From NCBI GenBank assembly GCA_030267565.1, contig BRXU01000013.1, positions 1,404,001 through 1,468,000 of the forward strand: 64,000 bases of DNA, read 5' to 3'. How positions within the stretch are numbered: the stretch's first letter is position 1; each line of letters begins with the position of its first letter. The notes beneath the pieces were generated by a model. It saw only the letters and a program-made list of their open reading frames with translations. It searched no databases and was not told the origin of the DNA. Origin of the DNA: Pleodorina starrii. Lineage: Eukaryota > Chlorophyta > Chlorophyceae > Chlamydomonadales > Volvocaceae. Shown piece by piece: positions 21,573 to 34,282 of the stretch. The position numbers and the translations under genes are program-made.

Positions 21573-23719
21573 GCTGCACTTGCCTTTGCCATGGTGGCAG
21601 CGGCGCGGGACCGCCATAGTTGAGGAGATGTGGAAGAGTTTTTTCAGGCCGTGCGTTTAAGCATCGGCGGGGGTTCGGATGCAGGGATCGGCGGTTCGAT
21701 TTGCTTTGGGGTACAGGCGCTGTTTGGGGACGGGCGGGGCGGCGGGGCGGCGGGGTGGGGCGGGCAGGAAGGGAGGCAGGCAGGCGGGTGAGAGGGTGGA
21801 ACGGGGGATGGGTGAGGTGCATGGTGCGCGTAGCCGCGGGCTGGGGTGGTGGACAGGGGTTTGCCTGTGGCTTCCCATGAGTGACCCATGGGTCATCATC
21901 GTTAATTGTGGTGCGCGGCCGTGTTGCCTGCTCGCGTCGTTCTGACTTTCACTGGCCAAAGGTCTCCTGCTCAGGGAGACTTGTTCATACGAACTGATGA
22001 ATGTGCACCTGAGAACGGCATTTGGGCCGCAAATGGTGATGCCCACAGCACCAATATCGTCCATCAAGCACGCCAGCATGAGTTTTGTCGGAGCGAAACA
22101 TTGCAAGCCGCCCGGGTATCGTATGCGTACGTACTAGTTAATCGGAAAGAGCGAAGCGTCATATACGTATGTTGCACGTGCTTGTGTGCGTGCCCGTGTG
22201 TGTTGGCAGGGAGTACGAGATAAATTCTTTTTCCTTTTCGAGTCATACTAGGGAGTGTTCGGGCTTGCTGGTCAGGAAGAACCCCCGCGTGTGTTTCTAT
22301 GTTTGCCAATGTGAGTGTAGATGTGTGTATACGGTTCGGCATGGACGCAATGTGATTGTGGCCAAGGCTTCACCGGACTATGTGTGCTCGGGGGCAAGCT
22401 CCAACGGCGGCAGGCGGCAGTGTCGTCGGGCCACACGGTTCCATCATTGCATCCGTACAGTGTACGGCTGCGTGACGAGACCACCTCGTGGGAGGCACCG
22501 GGCTTGCGAACCACGAATGGTGGCACTCGCGCGTCCCGGCAGGCGCAGTGGCCCACGGTGTTTTCATGCGCGCGTGCCGTCTACACGTTTCCCGTTGTGG
22601 ACAGCCCCAGCCATTCTCCCAACTGCAACGAGTGCTGCAGGGGCTGGCCCCAACCCTCGTCTGGACAGGACAGGTCCGGATCGAAATGTGGGCGTTGGTC
22701 GTGAACAGGCGTAGCTCGCGTACGGCATTCGGGGATTTTTTCCTTGTTTTTTATGGCCGGAATGAACTGCCGCGTTCCCAGGCGCATGGTGGTGCAAGAT
22801 CTGAACCAGGCGCATGGTGGTGCAAGATCTGAAAGTTGGCGAAATTCGAGGGCTAGGCTAGAGAGGTATTTATTGTGTCCTGTTGCACACCGGACACAAT
22901 ATTTTTGCACCGGTGTCATGCACCCACCGGATGTTTACGATTCTAGCCGGACCGAGCCGTCGGGCCATGGCCCTGATCTCTGAGCACCACACTCTGAGGA
23001 GTCGTAGTGTAACCCGCCGTTCGCAATGCGTTTGCGCGAGCGTCGTAGCGAGCCTTCCATGTGACGACGGAAAACTGCGCTGCTATGCTCTCGTCCGGTG
23101 TAGCTGGTATTCGTAAACCCAATTGCAGCAAGTGCAAGGCCGTCCTGTAGTTCTGCAGGACCAGGCAGGACCCCACCGTGCGTAGCCGTTCACCAGCGAC
23201 TACCAGCGCAGTTAGCTCTACGGGTATTGGGGTTCAGGCATGAAATGGTGAGGAGCCAGACGCATGCTTCGTGCTTAGTGTGGCTAGTCTAGAGCGTCCT
23301 GTACAAAGCAGCGTCACAAAGCAGCTAGCAGCGCCGACAAGCGTCACAAGGAGCGCCGACGGTTGCCCGTTGGGGCCACGACAGCTCCGGCCAGGACCCT
23401 GGCTTTGACGAAATGCCTGGACAACGCTTTTTTTTGCTTGGTGCAAGATGCAACGACATTCATCGCTCTGGTTGGCAGGCACACTGGCATGTAATCGCCG
23501 TACCGGTATAAAGGTTTCATTCAGCGCAGCGAGGACTGCATTTATATTGGTCAATTTGTACTGTACATCGTCCACACATATCATTGCCCTGTGATGTGGC
23601 TCAGCAGGCAGGGCCTATTTAAAATGGCTTTAGGCGGGATAATGCAAAACCTTTAACCAAATTACACCGGGCATACCTGCCCTTCATTTTTTGATATATT
23701 TCTTCGTCAGTTAATCGGG
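21573..23719. other. Intergenic, no gene recognised
   Basis: Sequence between ZIP and RAD18, both on the plus strand. It starts with a G-rich 3' flank (~21700-21860), followed by TG-rich sequence near 22160-22330 and a 28-bp tandem duplication at 22778-22833. AT-rich DNA at about 23620-23710 precedes the RAD18 start and may be its promoter. No coding signal was found. Confidence 0.4.
22778..22833. repeat. Perfect 28-bp tandem duplication
   Basis: Two identical adjacent copies, 22778-22805 and 22806-22833, each beginning CCAGGCGCATGG and ending CAAGATCTGAA. The absence of mismatches suggests a recent event. Confidence 0.9.
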
Positions 23720-26700
23720 ATGGCCGATGACGATTTCGTTCCACCGCCCGAGCTTGCTGATTTGGCGCGAGAGCTGACCTGCGTGATTTGCAAGCAGCTC
23801 TTTGACGGGCCTGTCTCTACCGATTGTGGCCATGTCTGTAAGTCCTCTTTCAGGAGGCACCTATGGTGGCCACAACATCCAAGTTGACATAACGGATACT
23901 GAGCTCCAGGCTGCGCTCGGTCCACCTCACAGCTCGAAACTCGCATATGCATAATTCAATTTGCTAAGCCTCGAATCGGGGCAGGCATTGCGGTGCGAGA
24001 TCTGACATCGTTGCGTCAGTGCCCAACGCCGCCTGTCTCACTCCCGCACGCTGTTCCCCCGTTGCCGACCTTTTTTCCCACCCGCAGTCTGCTCGGGCTG
24101 CATACGCGAAAGCCTGCGCTACCAGCGATCCCATAATCAAAAGGTGGTCTGCCCCGGCTGCCGTGACCCTACCGATTCCGCAAAGCTGCGGCCGGTTGTG
24201 GCCATCCGCCAGTTGGTGCTGGTACTCCCGGCCGCAGCAGCCGCAGTGGAAACCCTGCGTCACAGGGCGCAGGACGCGGAGCGCCGAGCGACCGCGGCGG
24301 AGCAGGAGGCTGCGGCGCTGCGCTCGCAGCAGTCCCGCCAGGCGTTGCTGGGTGGCGCAGTGCTGGAGGGAGGCACCGCGCAGGAACCGGACGGGGCCCC
24401 ACCGCTCCTCAGCGGCGGGCGCTCAGCCCACGGCGGTGGCGGCCGCAGGAAATCAGCGGGGCTCGCTGGCGACGGCAACTGCGACGACGCCGGTAAAGAG
24501 CTGGGCCCGCCGGGCAGCAGCCGCGACGCAGGATGGGAGGAAGGACGCTTGTCCAAGAGGATGAAGCGCAATCCGGACGCCAGCAGCGCAGGCGCCGGCG
24601 GCAGCGGTAAGGAGCATGCGGATGGCTGCGTCGCCTTCTCCTACGGCAGCAACGTCGATGAGGGCGACGGTGACACTGACGGACGTTTCGTGGGCAGTCC
24701 TGGAGCCGCGGAGCGGAGCGACGAGGATTACGGCGGCGATGACCCTGAGGATGAGGACGATGACTACAGCCCGGGTTCGGGGGGCGTCAGCCGACGCGGC
24801 GGCGGCGGCACCCGGCGCGGGCGCAGAGGCCGCGGCGGCGGCGGCGGCGGCGGCACAGGCCAAGTGGCGGGCCAGAAGCGCGGCCGTGGCCGCCCGCGCA
24901 AGTCCGCCGCCGGGACTGTTCATCACCAGCACGGCGGCAGCACGGCGCCGCCAGGGGGCGCGAATGCTTCCCACGCGGGTGCAGCGTCGGCGCAGCCGCC
25001 GCCGCCACCTGCGCCGATGGCGGCGGCGGCCGCCGCTGCAGGCTTTGGGGACTGCCCTGTGTGCGGGTCCCAATACGCATTGTCGCAACTGCAGTCGCAC
25101 GTCGATATGTGCCTCGTGCGGAAGGGACTGGGCGGAACGGGATCAGGGGCTGCAGCGGCGGCGGCGGCGCCGCCGCCGCCCATATACGGGACTAGGGGTG
25201 CGGGTGCGGGCGCTGCAGGCGCCTCCCATGCGGCTGCTGGCAGGGCGGCTGCTGGGTCGGCGTCAGCCGCGCCGGCACCGGTCGGTCTCGTGGGGGCGCC
25301 GGCACCGGCGGCAGCAGCGGCCCTGCTGCACGGCGGCCGAACTGAGGCGGCGCCGCAAGTGGACATTCAGGTTCCTCCCGCGAGGAATTGGCACACCATG
25401 AGCCTCAAAGAAGCCAAGTGAGTTGGTGGCCCATGGGGCGCTCGCTGTCTGCGAGGTCTGTGGGTCAACGGCTGCAGGCCTTGTAGCTTTTGACACGTTT
25501 ATGTTGTCGGCATGTTGCCGCCCGCCCAAAACTCGCCTTCCTGCTTCCGGCCTTTGCAGGAACGTTATGAGCGCCGCCGGACTTCCGTTTGCCAAGATGG
25601 ACAAGCAGGTTAGTTCGGACCAGGGCCGTTGCGCGTCTGGCGGTGTCGGAGGCGGCGGCACGCTTTCGGGATTCGAACGGTGCGGGCTGGGACGCTCTAC
25701 CTCCTGTCCGCCGCTTGTCGTCCGTCACCGTCGCCTTTTCATCGTCACCTGCCTTTTCGCCTTCTACTGGCCCCCTTTCTCCGCTGCGGTATCATTTTCT
25801 ACCCCTTTCTGGTTTCCTCGCCAAACCCACTCAAGCCCCCCTTCTTGCCCTCCTGGCCACTCAGCCTGTCGCCCTCCCTCCCTCTCTCCTCCTCCTCCTG
25901 TCGCCCCCGCCAGGAGATGGCCGACCTATATAACCGGTACCGCAGCTTCCTGCAGACGGAGAAGGACAGATGTAACTTCAAAACAAAAACGCAGCTGCTG
26001 GCGGTGTTCCTGAAACTGGATGAGAAAGCCACCAGGGCCAAGAGGTGGGTCGCTGGGGCTGGGCCTGTACCTGCGTGGGCTGGGTGGAAAAGGGTGGAAA
26101 AGGTGACTGGGTGGAAAAGGGTGGAAAAGGGCCCAAGGATTTGGGGTTGTTTGCTGCTGTCCGGTTGCCGGAGCACACGATCTGAGTTCGATGGAACCCT
26201 GTCCGCCCCGCTTGGTGGCCCGCTTCCCTCCCACCATCCTTGCGGCCTGCCAGGCAGCCTGCCGAGGTGCCCAGCTCTATGAAGGCCCTCATCGAGCAGC
26301 ACACCGCGCGCATGGCGGTGGAGATGGAGGCCAGAAGGCGCCAGGCCTTAGCCAGGATTGCAGCCGCGGAGCAGGCGCCAGAGCCGGAGAGGGCACCGGA
26401 GCAGGGGCAGGCGCCGGGGCAGACAGAGGAGCACGGTCCGGGACAGGGGCAGGTACTGCCTCCGGCTTCGGAGCCCGCCCCGCAGGGCTCGGGGCGGGGG
26501 CCGTGGAGGCCAGATGTAGAGCTGGGCCTGGGGCAGGGACAGGGACAGGGACCGGCGGCGCTGCCAGGAGGGCAGCATACCGGCGACGGTTTTGGAGCCC
26601 TGGTGCAAGGCCCAGGGCCGGCGCTCGCCGCCGCTGGCCCTCCGGCTGCATCTTTGGCTGCTGAGCTCGGCGAGGGGGAGCGGGGCAGTGGTGGCGCGCT

Positions 26701-27658
26701 TGGCCTGATGCACGGTTCCATTGCAGCCTCTGGATCGGCCGGAGCAGCGGTGGCGGCGCTGCACCAGCAGCGCCTCCCCGGCAGCGCCGGCGGCGGCATG
26801 GGGCCTCAGTCGGTGCAGTCGACGCTGCTGGGCGGGCTGCTGAAGGACGTCATTACCATTGACGACTCCGAGGAGGAGGACGAGCGAGCGACACCGCTGC
26901 AGCGACACCAGCAGCCGGGCGACGAGGAGGGGCATCAGCAGCAGCCGGAGCATCAGCATCAGTATCAGCAGGGGCCCCTTGGTCAGGAGCAGACGCCCCC
27001 GCAGAGGCAGCGGCCGGGGGAGGGAGGTCAGTGCGAGGGAATGGACGTAGACGAGGCCTCAGCTCGTGGCAGCGGCGGTGACGTCCAGGATGAGCTGTTG
27101 GGGAGCGGCAGCGACGGCAGCGGCGACGATGAGGCGACGGCGGCGGCGCCGGGGGGCTGCCGCCGTGCTGGCAGCGGCGAAGGCGGCGCACCTGGCCTGG
27201 CGGCTTGCTTGGCCACGCCCCTGAACGGGATTCTGGGGGTGCACCCTGGCCTGGGGCCCCGAGGGCAGCGCAGCATAACGCCCCGGGGTGCGGCGGCCGC
27301 CCCTGGAACGCCCATCGGGGCCGCGGTGGCGGCGACGCCGGCGATGATAGCAGCAGCTGGCAACGCCGCCGTTGGCGCGCCCACACCGCCGCCGCCGGCG
27401 GTGTTGTGGGCAGCGGAAGCGGGCGGCTGGGGCAGCGGCGCCGGGGCTGGCGGCGGCGAGCCCGATACGGCTGCTTGGCGGGGGCTGCTGCGGGCGCCGA
27501 CAGCGCCGTTATCCGCGGCGGAGGGGCTTATGGACATTAGTAACGGTACGGGCGGCCAGCGGCCGGGCATGGCGGCGACCCCGGGCACGAAAGGCTTGCT
27601 GCTGCCGACGCCAAGCGGCGCGGATGGCGGTACGGGTCTGTACCAGCAGCAGCAGTAG
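23720..27658 (+). CDS. RAD18: RAD18-type E3 ubiquitin ligase (RING, UBZ4, SAP)
   Basis: Five exons in phase: 23720-23837, 24088-25417, 25560-25608, 25914-26044 and 26254-27658, giving 1,010 residues, about twice the ~500 of animal or yeast RAD18. With RAD6, RAD18 mono-ubiquitylates PCNA at stalled forks to start post-replication repair. Domains in order: a C3HC4 RING near the N terminus (CVICKQLFDGPVSTDCGHVF, then CSGC and CPGC), split by intron 1; an Ala/Arg helix (~75-115); a long acidic then Gly/Arg-rich linker; a UBZ4 finger (CPVCGSQYALSQLQSHVDMC); and a SAP-like segment spread over exons 2-4 (MSLKEAK, NVMSAAGLPF, YRSFLQTEKDRCNFKTKTQL). The order RING-UBZ4-SAP is diagnostic. The ~460-residue C-terminal tail is Gln/Pro/Gly-rich with a DDSEEEDE acidic patch. 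A TGTAA lies at 27860. Confidence 0.88.
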
Positions 27659-28684
27659 CATCAGCAGCAGCAGCACAGCTTCGGGGGCTGACCTGGTGTT
27701 GTTGCCAGCAGCAGCCGGGGTGAGGCGTGTGGGGGTCGGGGCGCCGACTCGGCAGCAGTGTGTGTGTGGCCGTAACGCTGTTTCCCGCGCAACATGATTG
27801 GGGTTGGATGGCACGGATGCGGGGACTGGGCCTGGGCGCACTGTGATATCGATACGTAGTGTAATGGGGGTTGTGGACAGTCGAGTAGCTCATGCTGTGA
27901 TCGCTTTCAGTCTTGCAGTGGGCTTCCTGCGGTCGAGTGACAGGTGCTGATTAGTTAGTGGTCCCAGTGTAGCGGCACGAACGTGTCCTAGGAGCGGGTC
28001 GAAGAGGCGTTTTGCTCTCCTGGCTTTGATAGGGCCGTCCGGCCTGTGGAGGACGGTGCCGCAGCGCGTGCAAGCGCGCTCACTGCAGGATGCACGGCCC
28101 GGTTGGCTGCGGCTGGAACCGGGTACCGGTACGTTGGTCGGCTGTGTTACATGTAGCGGTAACGTTACTTGCGGTGACAAGGGGCCAGCCGCGTGGATTG
28201 CAGCAGTTGTTTTAAGCAACGTAGGAACCCATTTGCCCTCCAGCGCCCGCCGCCGCAACGAACGCCCCGCCGCTCCATGTTCCCCGCCACGTCCCCGTCC
28301 CCGCTCACGTCGTCGCACGCGGCTGCCCACCATTCACCACCCGCCACCACCGCCACCACAATCATGGCGCAACGCCCACCCGCGACTGAAGGCTGTCAAG
28401 ACACCGGGAGCTGTGCACAGCGGACGCACACGAGCGTCGCACCGCAATCCAAACGCAGATACGCCTCCCTCAAGTCGCAAGCACGCCGGCCCCGTAAAAG
28501 GTGACGTCCTCCGGAACAGTACACTTCGGTATTCAGATTTGAACACGCAGCGGGTCAGTCCACATCGCTGGGAAGAGCAGCCTGGCGACTGGCGCGCAGG
28601 CTTCGTTCGACAGGCGACTGCCCCCGGCCTCCACCTACGACCCCAGCGCCGCCGCGACACGCGACCGCACCGGCACCTGTCGGG
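27659..28684. other. Convergent intergenic region
   Basis: The 3' ends of RAD18 (+) and mS23 (-) face each other here. TGTAA at 27860-27864 is the likely RAD18 polyadenylation signal. CAG repeats directly follow the RAD18 stop codon. No gene was seen; the open frames around 28030-28650 are Pro/Arg-rich shadows. Confidence 0.45.
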
Positions 28685-29862
28685 CTACGACGCCTCTGCC
28701 CGCGCGCCTCCCGCCTCCAGCCGCTGCTGCGCCAGCGCCCCCAGCCCCGAGTCCAGCTGCTCCTGCTCCTGCTGCAGCTGCAACTCTAGGGGGTCCGCGC
28801 CGTACAGCGACCCCATCTGGCGCCTGCGGGGACGCGACGGGCAGGTGGAGTCGTTTGGGCAGCATCCCGGGCTGCGCTGCGCCACACATGGCAAACGTTG
28901 CGCAGCCGGGTGACGCGAGGAACGACGGAACGGAGGTTCGCTCAAAGCGCGCCGCAGCCGCCGCGGCGGATGCTTACTATTGTGCAGCTAGCACAGGTTA
29001 CCGCGGACCGCAAACCCACCGGCGAAGGCCTATAACCCCCGGCCCCACTGGCCCCGCCAGCGCAGGGGTCAGGGCCCGTAGTCACCGCAACGCGCACACC
29101 CTGGCCCCCAGCCCCCGCCCGTGCGGCTCCGGCCCGCCTCACCTGCGCATGTCCGTCAGCTGCTGCGACAAGTCCAGCTCCGCCTGAGCGAAGGCAGTCG
29201 CCCGGTCACTGCCCGCCTGCATCAGCTGCATCTGCCGCTGCGTGAAGCGCCGCGCAATTGGCGGCGTGAACGAGTCGAGCGCCAGAGGCTCATTCTTGGC
29301 CTGCGGGATTGCCGGCCACCAAGAGCATGAGAAACGGAAGGCAATGGTAGCCGATAAGCGCGACAGTGCCGGCCGACGTAGGTAAAGCAAGGCTGCGGGG
29401 TTAGCGGTCAGGGCTGGGAGTGACTGGGGGTTGAGGAGGGTTCACGGCGGCGGGCAGCTGTGGCTTCCCCGCAGGTCGGCCTGCGATTGCCCCAGCAGCC
29501 CCACCCCAGGCACCAGGGCCGGGCCCAGTGTGCTGCGCCTTCCTCGCCCTCACCTCCGGGTACTTTGCGAAAAAGGCCCGCGTCAGAGGCTTCTCCGGAA
29601 GGTCCACCTGGTTTGACCAGGAAGTCGCCTGAAGCGAGAGGTCTTCCGAGCGGTACCTGGGTGTGTATGACGGAAGTGAACGTGGGTATGCGCTTCGCTG
29701 TCACTGCAAAGCTTTTGGCAGTAGGGGAGACAATTATACTTGCCTTGTAAGCGCATCATAGCCGATGGGTACGTGAAAATGGTTGCTCTCTATGTCGCGC
29801 ATCAGCCTGACCACGAGACCCTTCTGCCGCGCAGTCTTTTTCACTAGCCTCCAGTACTCCAT
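28685..29862 (-). CDS. mS23: Mitochondrial ribosomal small-subunit protein mS23
   Basis: Four exons: 29862-29744, 29656-29554, 29300-29143 and 28823-28685, giving 172 residues. It matches plant mS23 from memory: the core VDLPEKPLTRAFFAKYPE, then FTPPIARRFTQRQMQLMQ and the helix ATAFAQAELDLSQQL, equivalent to the plant LPED...FFKKYPE...PPPARVFALRVLELKEQG blocks. mS23 is a structural protein of the mitochondrial small ribosomal subunit. Intron 1 must start with GC (AG then GCAAGT at 29743) to keep frame; the GT three bases further does not fit the next exon's phase. The start is uncertain: Met 29862 is the only in-frame Met here, but the frame is open upstream as far as an acceptor-like AG, so another 5' exon may exist. 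The C-terminal exon is Gln/Glu-rich and may form a short coiled coil. Confidence 0.75.
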
Positions 29863-30258
29863 CTTGGCGCGGGCGCCCGGCGCCACGCGCCCGGCCTTGC
29901 TACTTTGGCGATAAGAAAGCCGACGTTGAGAGTGCGATGACGACACAAGAACCGGGACGAAGCGAACAAACCAGGAATGTGGTGGTACAGCGCTATGCTA
30001 AATACAGATTAGCATTCATGAGCAGCTTCAAACGACTCGATTCATAAACGTTCGTTTATGTACGGCCCGCTCGCTTTGAAACTCGCCTCCCGACAGAAAC
30101 GCGTTACAGGCATCACTGCTGCAAATGGGAGCTGAGACGGCTCGTTGAACTTAATGACATAGACAGCCCTCCCCAGGCCGGGGAACAGACCCTTGTTACA
30201 ACACCCTCGACGCAGCGTATTGCGGCACTGGTTGCGACGGATCGCTGCTCCGAATATC
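29863..30258. promoter_or_regulatory. Divergent promoter region, mS23 / sphingoid-base kinase
   Basis: About 400 bp between the two opposed starts, likely carrying both promoters. AT-rich at about 29995-30060. No specific transcription-factor site can be defended from the sequence alone. Part may be mS23 5' exon sequence. Confidence 0.4.
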
Positions 30259-33200
30259 ATGGATGGTGTACAGATTGACCCTGAGAGGGCACAGGGGCTC
30301 CGGACATTAGCCGTCCGCTGCGGAGGGGTAACGGGTACCATCTCGCTGGCGGACGGTGGCGTGTTCTTCACGCCTGATCCCGTAAGTTCACGCTCCCTCT
30401 GTCCTGGCTATGTCAGTCAGTTGCATACGACCAAGGACGCGTATGGTGACGAGCTTTCGCGCTGTCCAACTTTTAACCGTCGGGGTGTGGTGTTTCGAGT
30501 GCGCGACTACCATCGCGCCGCGGTTGTGTACGCAATAACCGGCAAACCGGTTGAGAGTCTCGAGCATGGCCCCCTCATCGAGCTGGGCTGGTCATTTTGG
30601 GTCAGGCTTACACGACTACGTCCTTTCCACACCTGGGCCGACTTGTCACAAGCCACGACCTTATGCGCGGCCACCTGCCACCCCGCAGCGCTCTCTGTAC
30701 CAGCCATGATAGTCAACCAAACAGCCCCAGTGTTAATATGGAGGGGTTCGATTGCATCTTGCCGTACCATTTACCTGGTGGGCCCAGCGCGTGTCACTGC
30801 ACGGACAGGCCCGGCCAAGCTTCGGCACCAGGCACAAAGCCAGGCAGGCTCTCAACTGTCGTGCCCCTGCAACGCAAGTTCAGGCTTCCACACACATTCA
30901 ACAGTCTTGCCTCTTGCCGCATTCAGCACTCTTGCCGCTTGCCCCCGCGTCCCTCTCATGCCCTCGCCGACGCTGCCTTCCCGACCGCGCGCCGCGGGGC
31001 CGACCAGATACGTGGTGGCGGATTGTTCGGCTGGTTCACGAGCCTGCTGCGACCCGTACGGCCTCAGGTACGGCACCGCGGTGGCGCCGCCAGGGCGGCG
31101 GCCTTCCCTACGCTTCATCATCACTGCCTCCACCCGCCGCCGCTGTCAATGACGCGCTCGGCCTATCTGCCCGCTGCCGGCCCCGTCCTTGGCCGCCCTT
31201 GGCTTCCCGTGCAGTTCATCCCCGCCGGCCAGCTCCTGGGCGCTCGCCTCGAGTCGCCCTGCGCCTTCTCCGTGTGGTACGCCCCCGAGTACACCGCCCG
31301 CATGGGCTGCGTCACCAAGCGCCTCTACCACGCGCGCCACACACCGCGGTGAGAGCTCCGTCGCCCACCCCTGCCACCGCTCACGCCACCCTCTCACCCC
31401 TGCCATCCACGTCTCACGGTACCCCAGGAGCTCCTGCCGCCCGCTTCTATCCCGCTTCTTCTGTTGCTTCCCCGGCCCGCTTCGCTCATCCTGTGCACCT
31501 AACTTCCATTGGCGTGCGTCCTAACGTTGCCTTGATTTCAAGGAGAGTATCCCCGAGCCACCGGCTTGAAACGAGGTATCCCGGGGATGCGTCCAATCCA
31601 GCAACGTCTTGCGTTGCTGCCCTCAGCACCCGCACAGAACATCCCCCAGCCTCCCTGCCGTCACCATCCGTTCCATTGAACCCTCGCGGCTGTCGCGCCC
31701 CCGCCGCTCCTGCCCCGCAGGTACGAGGTCAGCGACCCGCACGCCGCCGCGGAGCTCGTCGCCGCCATCCGGCGCAGCGCCAGCTGGTGGGGCCGCGACA
31801 AGCCGCCCCACGTCGCCGCCATCGTCAACCCAAAGGCCGGACGCGGCGGTGCCGTGCGGTTGCTCCGGAACCAGCTGCTGCCGCTGCTGCGCGACGTGGC
31901 GGGACTGCGCGTCACGGAGCACCCCACGCAGGCGCCCGGGCACGCCAGTATGTTGGTGCGGGAGCTGGCGCTGAATGTGCCCGGCGGGGGCGGCGCAACG
32001 GTGGACGGAGTCGACCTGATTATGTTTGTTGGCGGTGACGGGACGCTGCACGAGGGGCTGCAGGTACCGCACTTCCGCAGTGAAGGGATGTGGGGGGGCT
32101 AAGGCGTTGGGGTGAAGGTGCCCGGCTGGGTTGTACCCCTGGACAGGTGCAGTGGCGAGGGAACGTGGGAGGTGAGAAACCTAGGGGCACAAGAAGAACG
32201 CGTCCTTGCCAGCCCCTTGTCCTTGTGATCCCTGTGCCCCAGCTGCCGCCCACTCCTCCCTCGGCCGCTCTCCGCCCTTCTCCTCTGTCCGATCCTCACC
32301 GCCGTCCTCCGCCAGGGCCTCTTCCAGCGACCCGACTGGGCTGCTGCCCGCGAGGTGCCGCTGGTGGCAGTGCCCTGCGGCAGCGGCAACGGCGTGGCGG
32401 CCAGCTGCGGTCTGTGGGACCTCACCACGGCCGCAGTGGCGGTGTGCCGGGGCCGCGTCGCTCCGGTGGATGTGGCGTCAGTGCTACAGCCGCCCAACAG
32501 CCGCTACTACTGCCTGCTGTCCGTGGTGTACGGCGCGATGGTGGGTTAGCGGTCGGCCCCCGCGGGGCGGGGCTACGTAGTACGGCGGCCTCTCGCTCCA
32601 ATGTGGGCTTGTGTGAGAAGCGAGGCGAGGCGACGGAACAAGTGCGGCTCACCACACAGTAGCTGTTGGAGCATCATCTGAAATGATGTGCTGGCTGCTC
32701 CATGATCAACTAGCACGAGTAGAATGGCGCGGCAATATTCGCTGGACCGCAACCCTGCCCTGGAACCCCCTTCCCTCGCCTCGCCTCGCCCCGCCTCTCA
32801 GGCGAACCTGGATATCGGGACGAACCATCTCCGGTGGATGGGGGAGCTGCGTTTCCACCTGGGGGGCCTTCGGGAGATCATGCGGGGCCGCTGCTACAGC
32901 TGCCGCGTCTTCGTGCTACCACCGTCGGAGGCGGCGCCGGCGTCGGCCTCAGCCGCCGCCGGAGGCGGGGCGTTGAGGCCAGCGCCGGCGGAGGTAGCGC
33001 TGGAGGGTCCCGATGGCGCGGCGCAGCGGAGGGCGGGCAGCGCGGCAGGTGGTCCAAGGGCCGGCGATGACGACGTCCTCGTCAGCGGAATGCGGGAGCC
33101 GCTGCTGCGAGAAGGGGCGGCGGCGAGCAGCGGGGAAAGCGCTGCCGCCGACGCCGCTGGTGGGGCACGTGGCGACGGCGGCGGCAATGACCACGATGCT

Positions 33201-34282
33201 GAGGGAAGCCTTCTGTCCCAATATCCGCCCGGTGAGGGCCGCACCCCGGTCAGCATCTTCGAACGCATGTTAACGTAACGCGCTAGGCCGAGGCAAGATT
33301 CCCTTGCTGAGTGCTGACCCTCGCATACCCTGCACCCGCTCATATTCCTCACCTGTCCGCGGCGGAAGGAAGGATGTGGAATAAAAGCCGCCCCGGCCGC
33401 CCCTTCCTTCTCTTCCTTCCCTGCTTGGTTCGTAGGGCCCCCCCTGCCGCTGCTGTCGCAGCTGCCGCGCCTGCCCGCCCGCCTGCCCGACTCGCCCTCT
33501 GCGCTGCCGCGCGGCTGGCAGCAGCTGGCCGACTCGTTCGCCATCTTCGGCGCCTACAACACGCAGTATCTGGCGCTTGGTGCGCGCGCCAACCCGGGGG
33601 GCCTCATGGGCGACGGCGCGTGGGAGGTGTGGCAGCTGGAGGCGCAGAGCCGGCGAGCGGGGGCGGGTCTGCGGCTGCGCTGCCTCAAGGTGCTGCTGGG
33701 AGTGGAGGACGGCAGCTTCGCGCGCACGCCGGGTGTGATGCACGTGACCAAGGTGCGGCGGGTCGGCGCGGTGCGGTGCGGTGCGATCCGTGGGCTACTT
33801 GCGGTGGGGCGCGGTGAGGTGCCTGGCCGCGTGCACGATCCGGTTGGAATTGGGCTGTTGCCTGCTGTTGCATAAAAAGTGGTATAATAGGTGTAATGAT
33901 GGGCCAGGCGGACTGGTTGAGACCCGCTCTTCAATATCGCAGCCAGCATCGCGAGAACCACATGAACACGACTTGATGTGAAATGATGCGGGCTCCGTCA
34001 GTCTGGGCCTCCCTGCGGCTTCACCGGCTCCTTACTGCCGCCGATGCCGCAATGCCGCCGCCGGCCTTCCCATGACCTCACTGCCACTACGCCCCCGCGC
34101 TGCCCATGGCCCCCGCGCTGATGACGGTGCAGGCTCGCGCGCTACTGTTCGAGCAGCGCGACTCGTCCACCTGGACGGTGTTGGATGGGGAGGCGGTGGA
34201 GGAGCGGCCCCTGTATCTGGAGGTGCACCCCGGGCTGTGCCGCCTGCTGGTGGCGCCCGGGTTCCGGGAGGAGCCGCTGTGA
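30259..34282 (+). CDS. Sphingosine (long-chain base) kinase, DAGK catalytic domain
   Basis: Seven exons: 30259-30381, 31215-31348, 31721-32063, 32316-32540, 32802-33231, 33436-33752 and 34133-34282, total 573 residues with every phase consistent. The enzyme phosphorylates the 1-hydroxyl of sphingoid bases using ATP. The catalytic domain shows AAIVNPKAGRGGA (C1), the nucleotide-binding VGGDGTLHEGLQ (C2), VPCGSGNGVAAS (C3), the DIGTNHLRWMGELRF block that follows in sphingosine kinases, and the late LDGE motif that closes the second half. Exon 1 gives an N-terminal strand-rich segment and exon 2 a short QLLGARLESPCAF piece, together resembling the N-terminal region of plant enzymes. Exon 5 adds ~115 residues of Ala/Gly/acidic low complexity between the conserved blocks. 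The acceptor of exon 2 is the least certain; an earlier in-phase AG exists near 31071. Confidence 0.87.

Noticed and set aside
25670..25690. tRNA B-box-like GTTCGAATCCCG (minus strand) in a RAD18 intron
   Set aside because: No matching A box, no acceptor-stem pairing, and no cloverleaf can be drawn around it.
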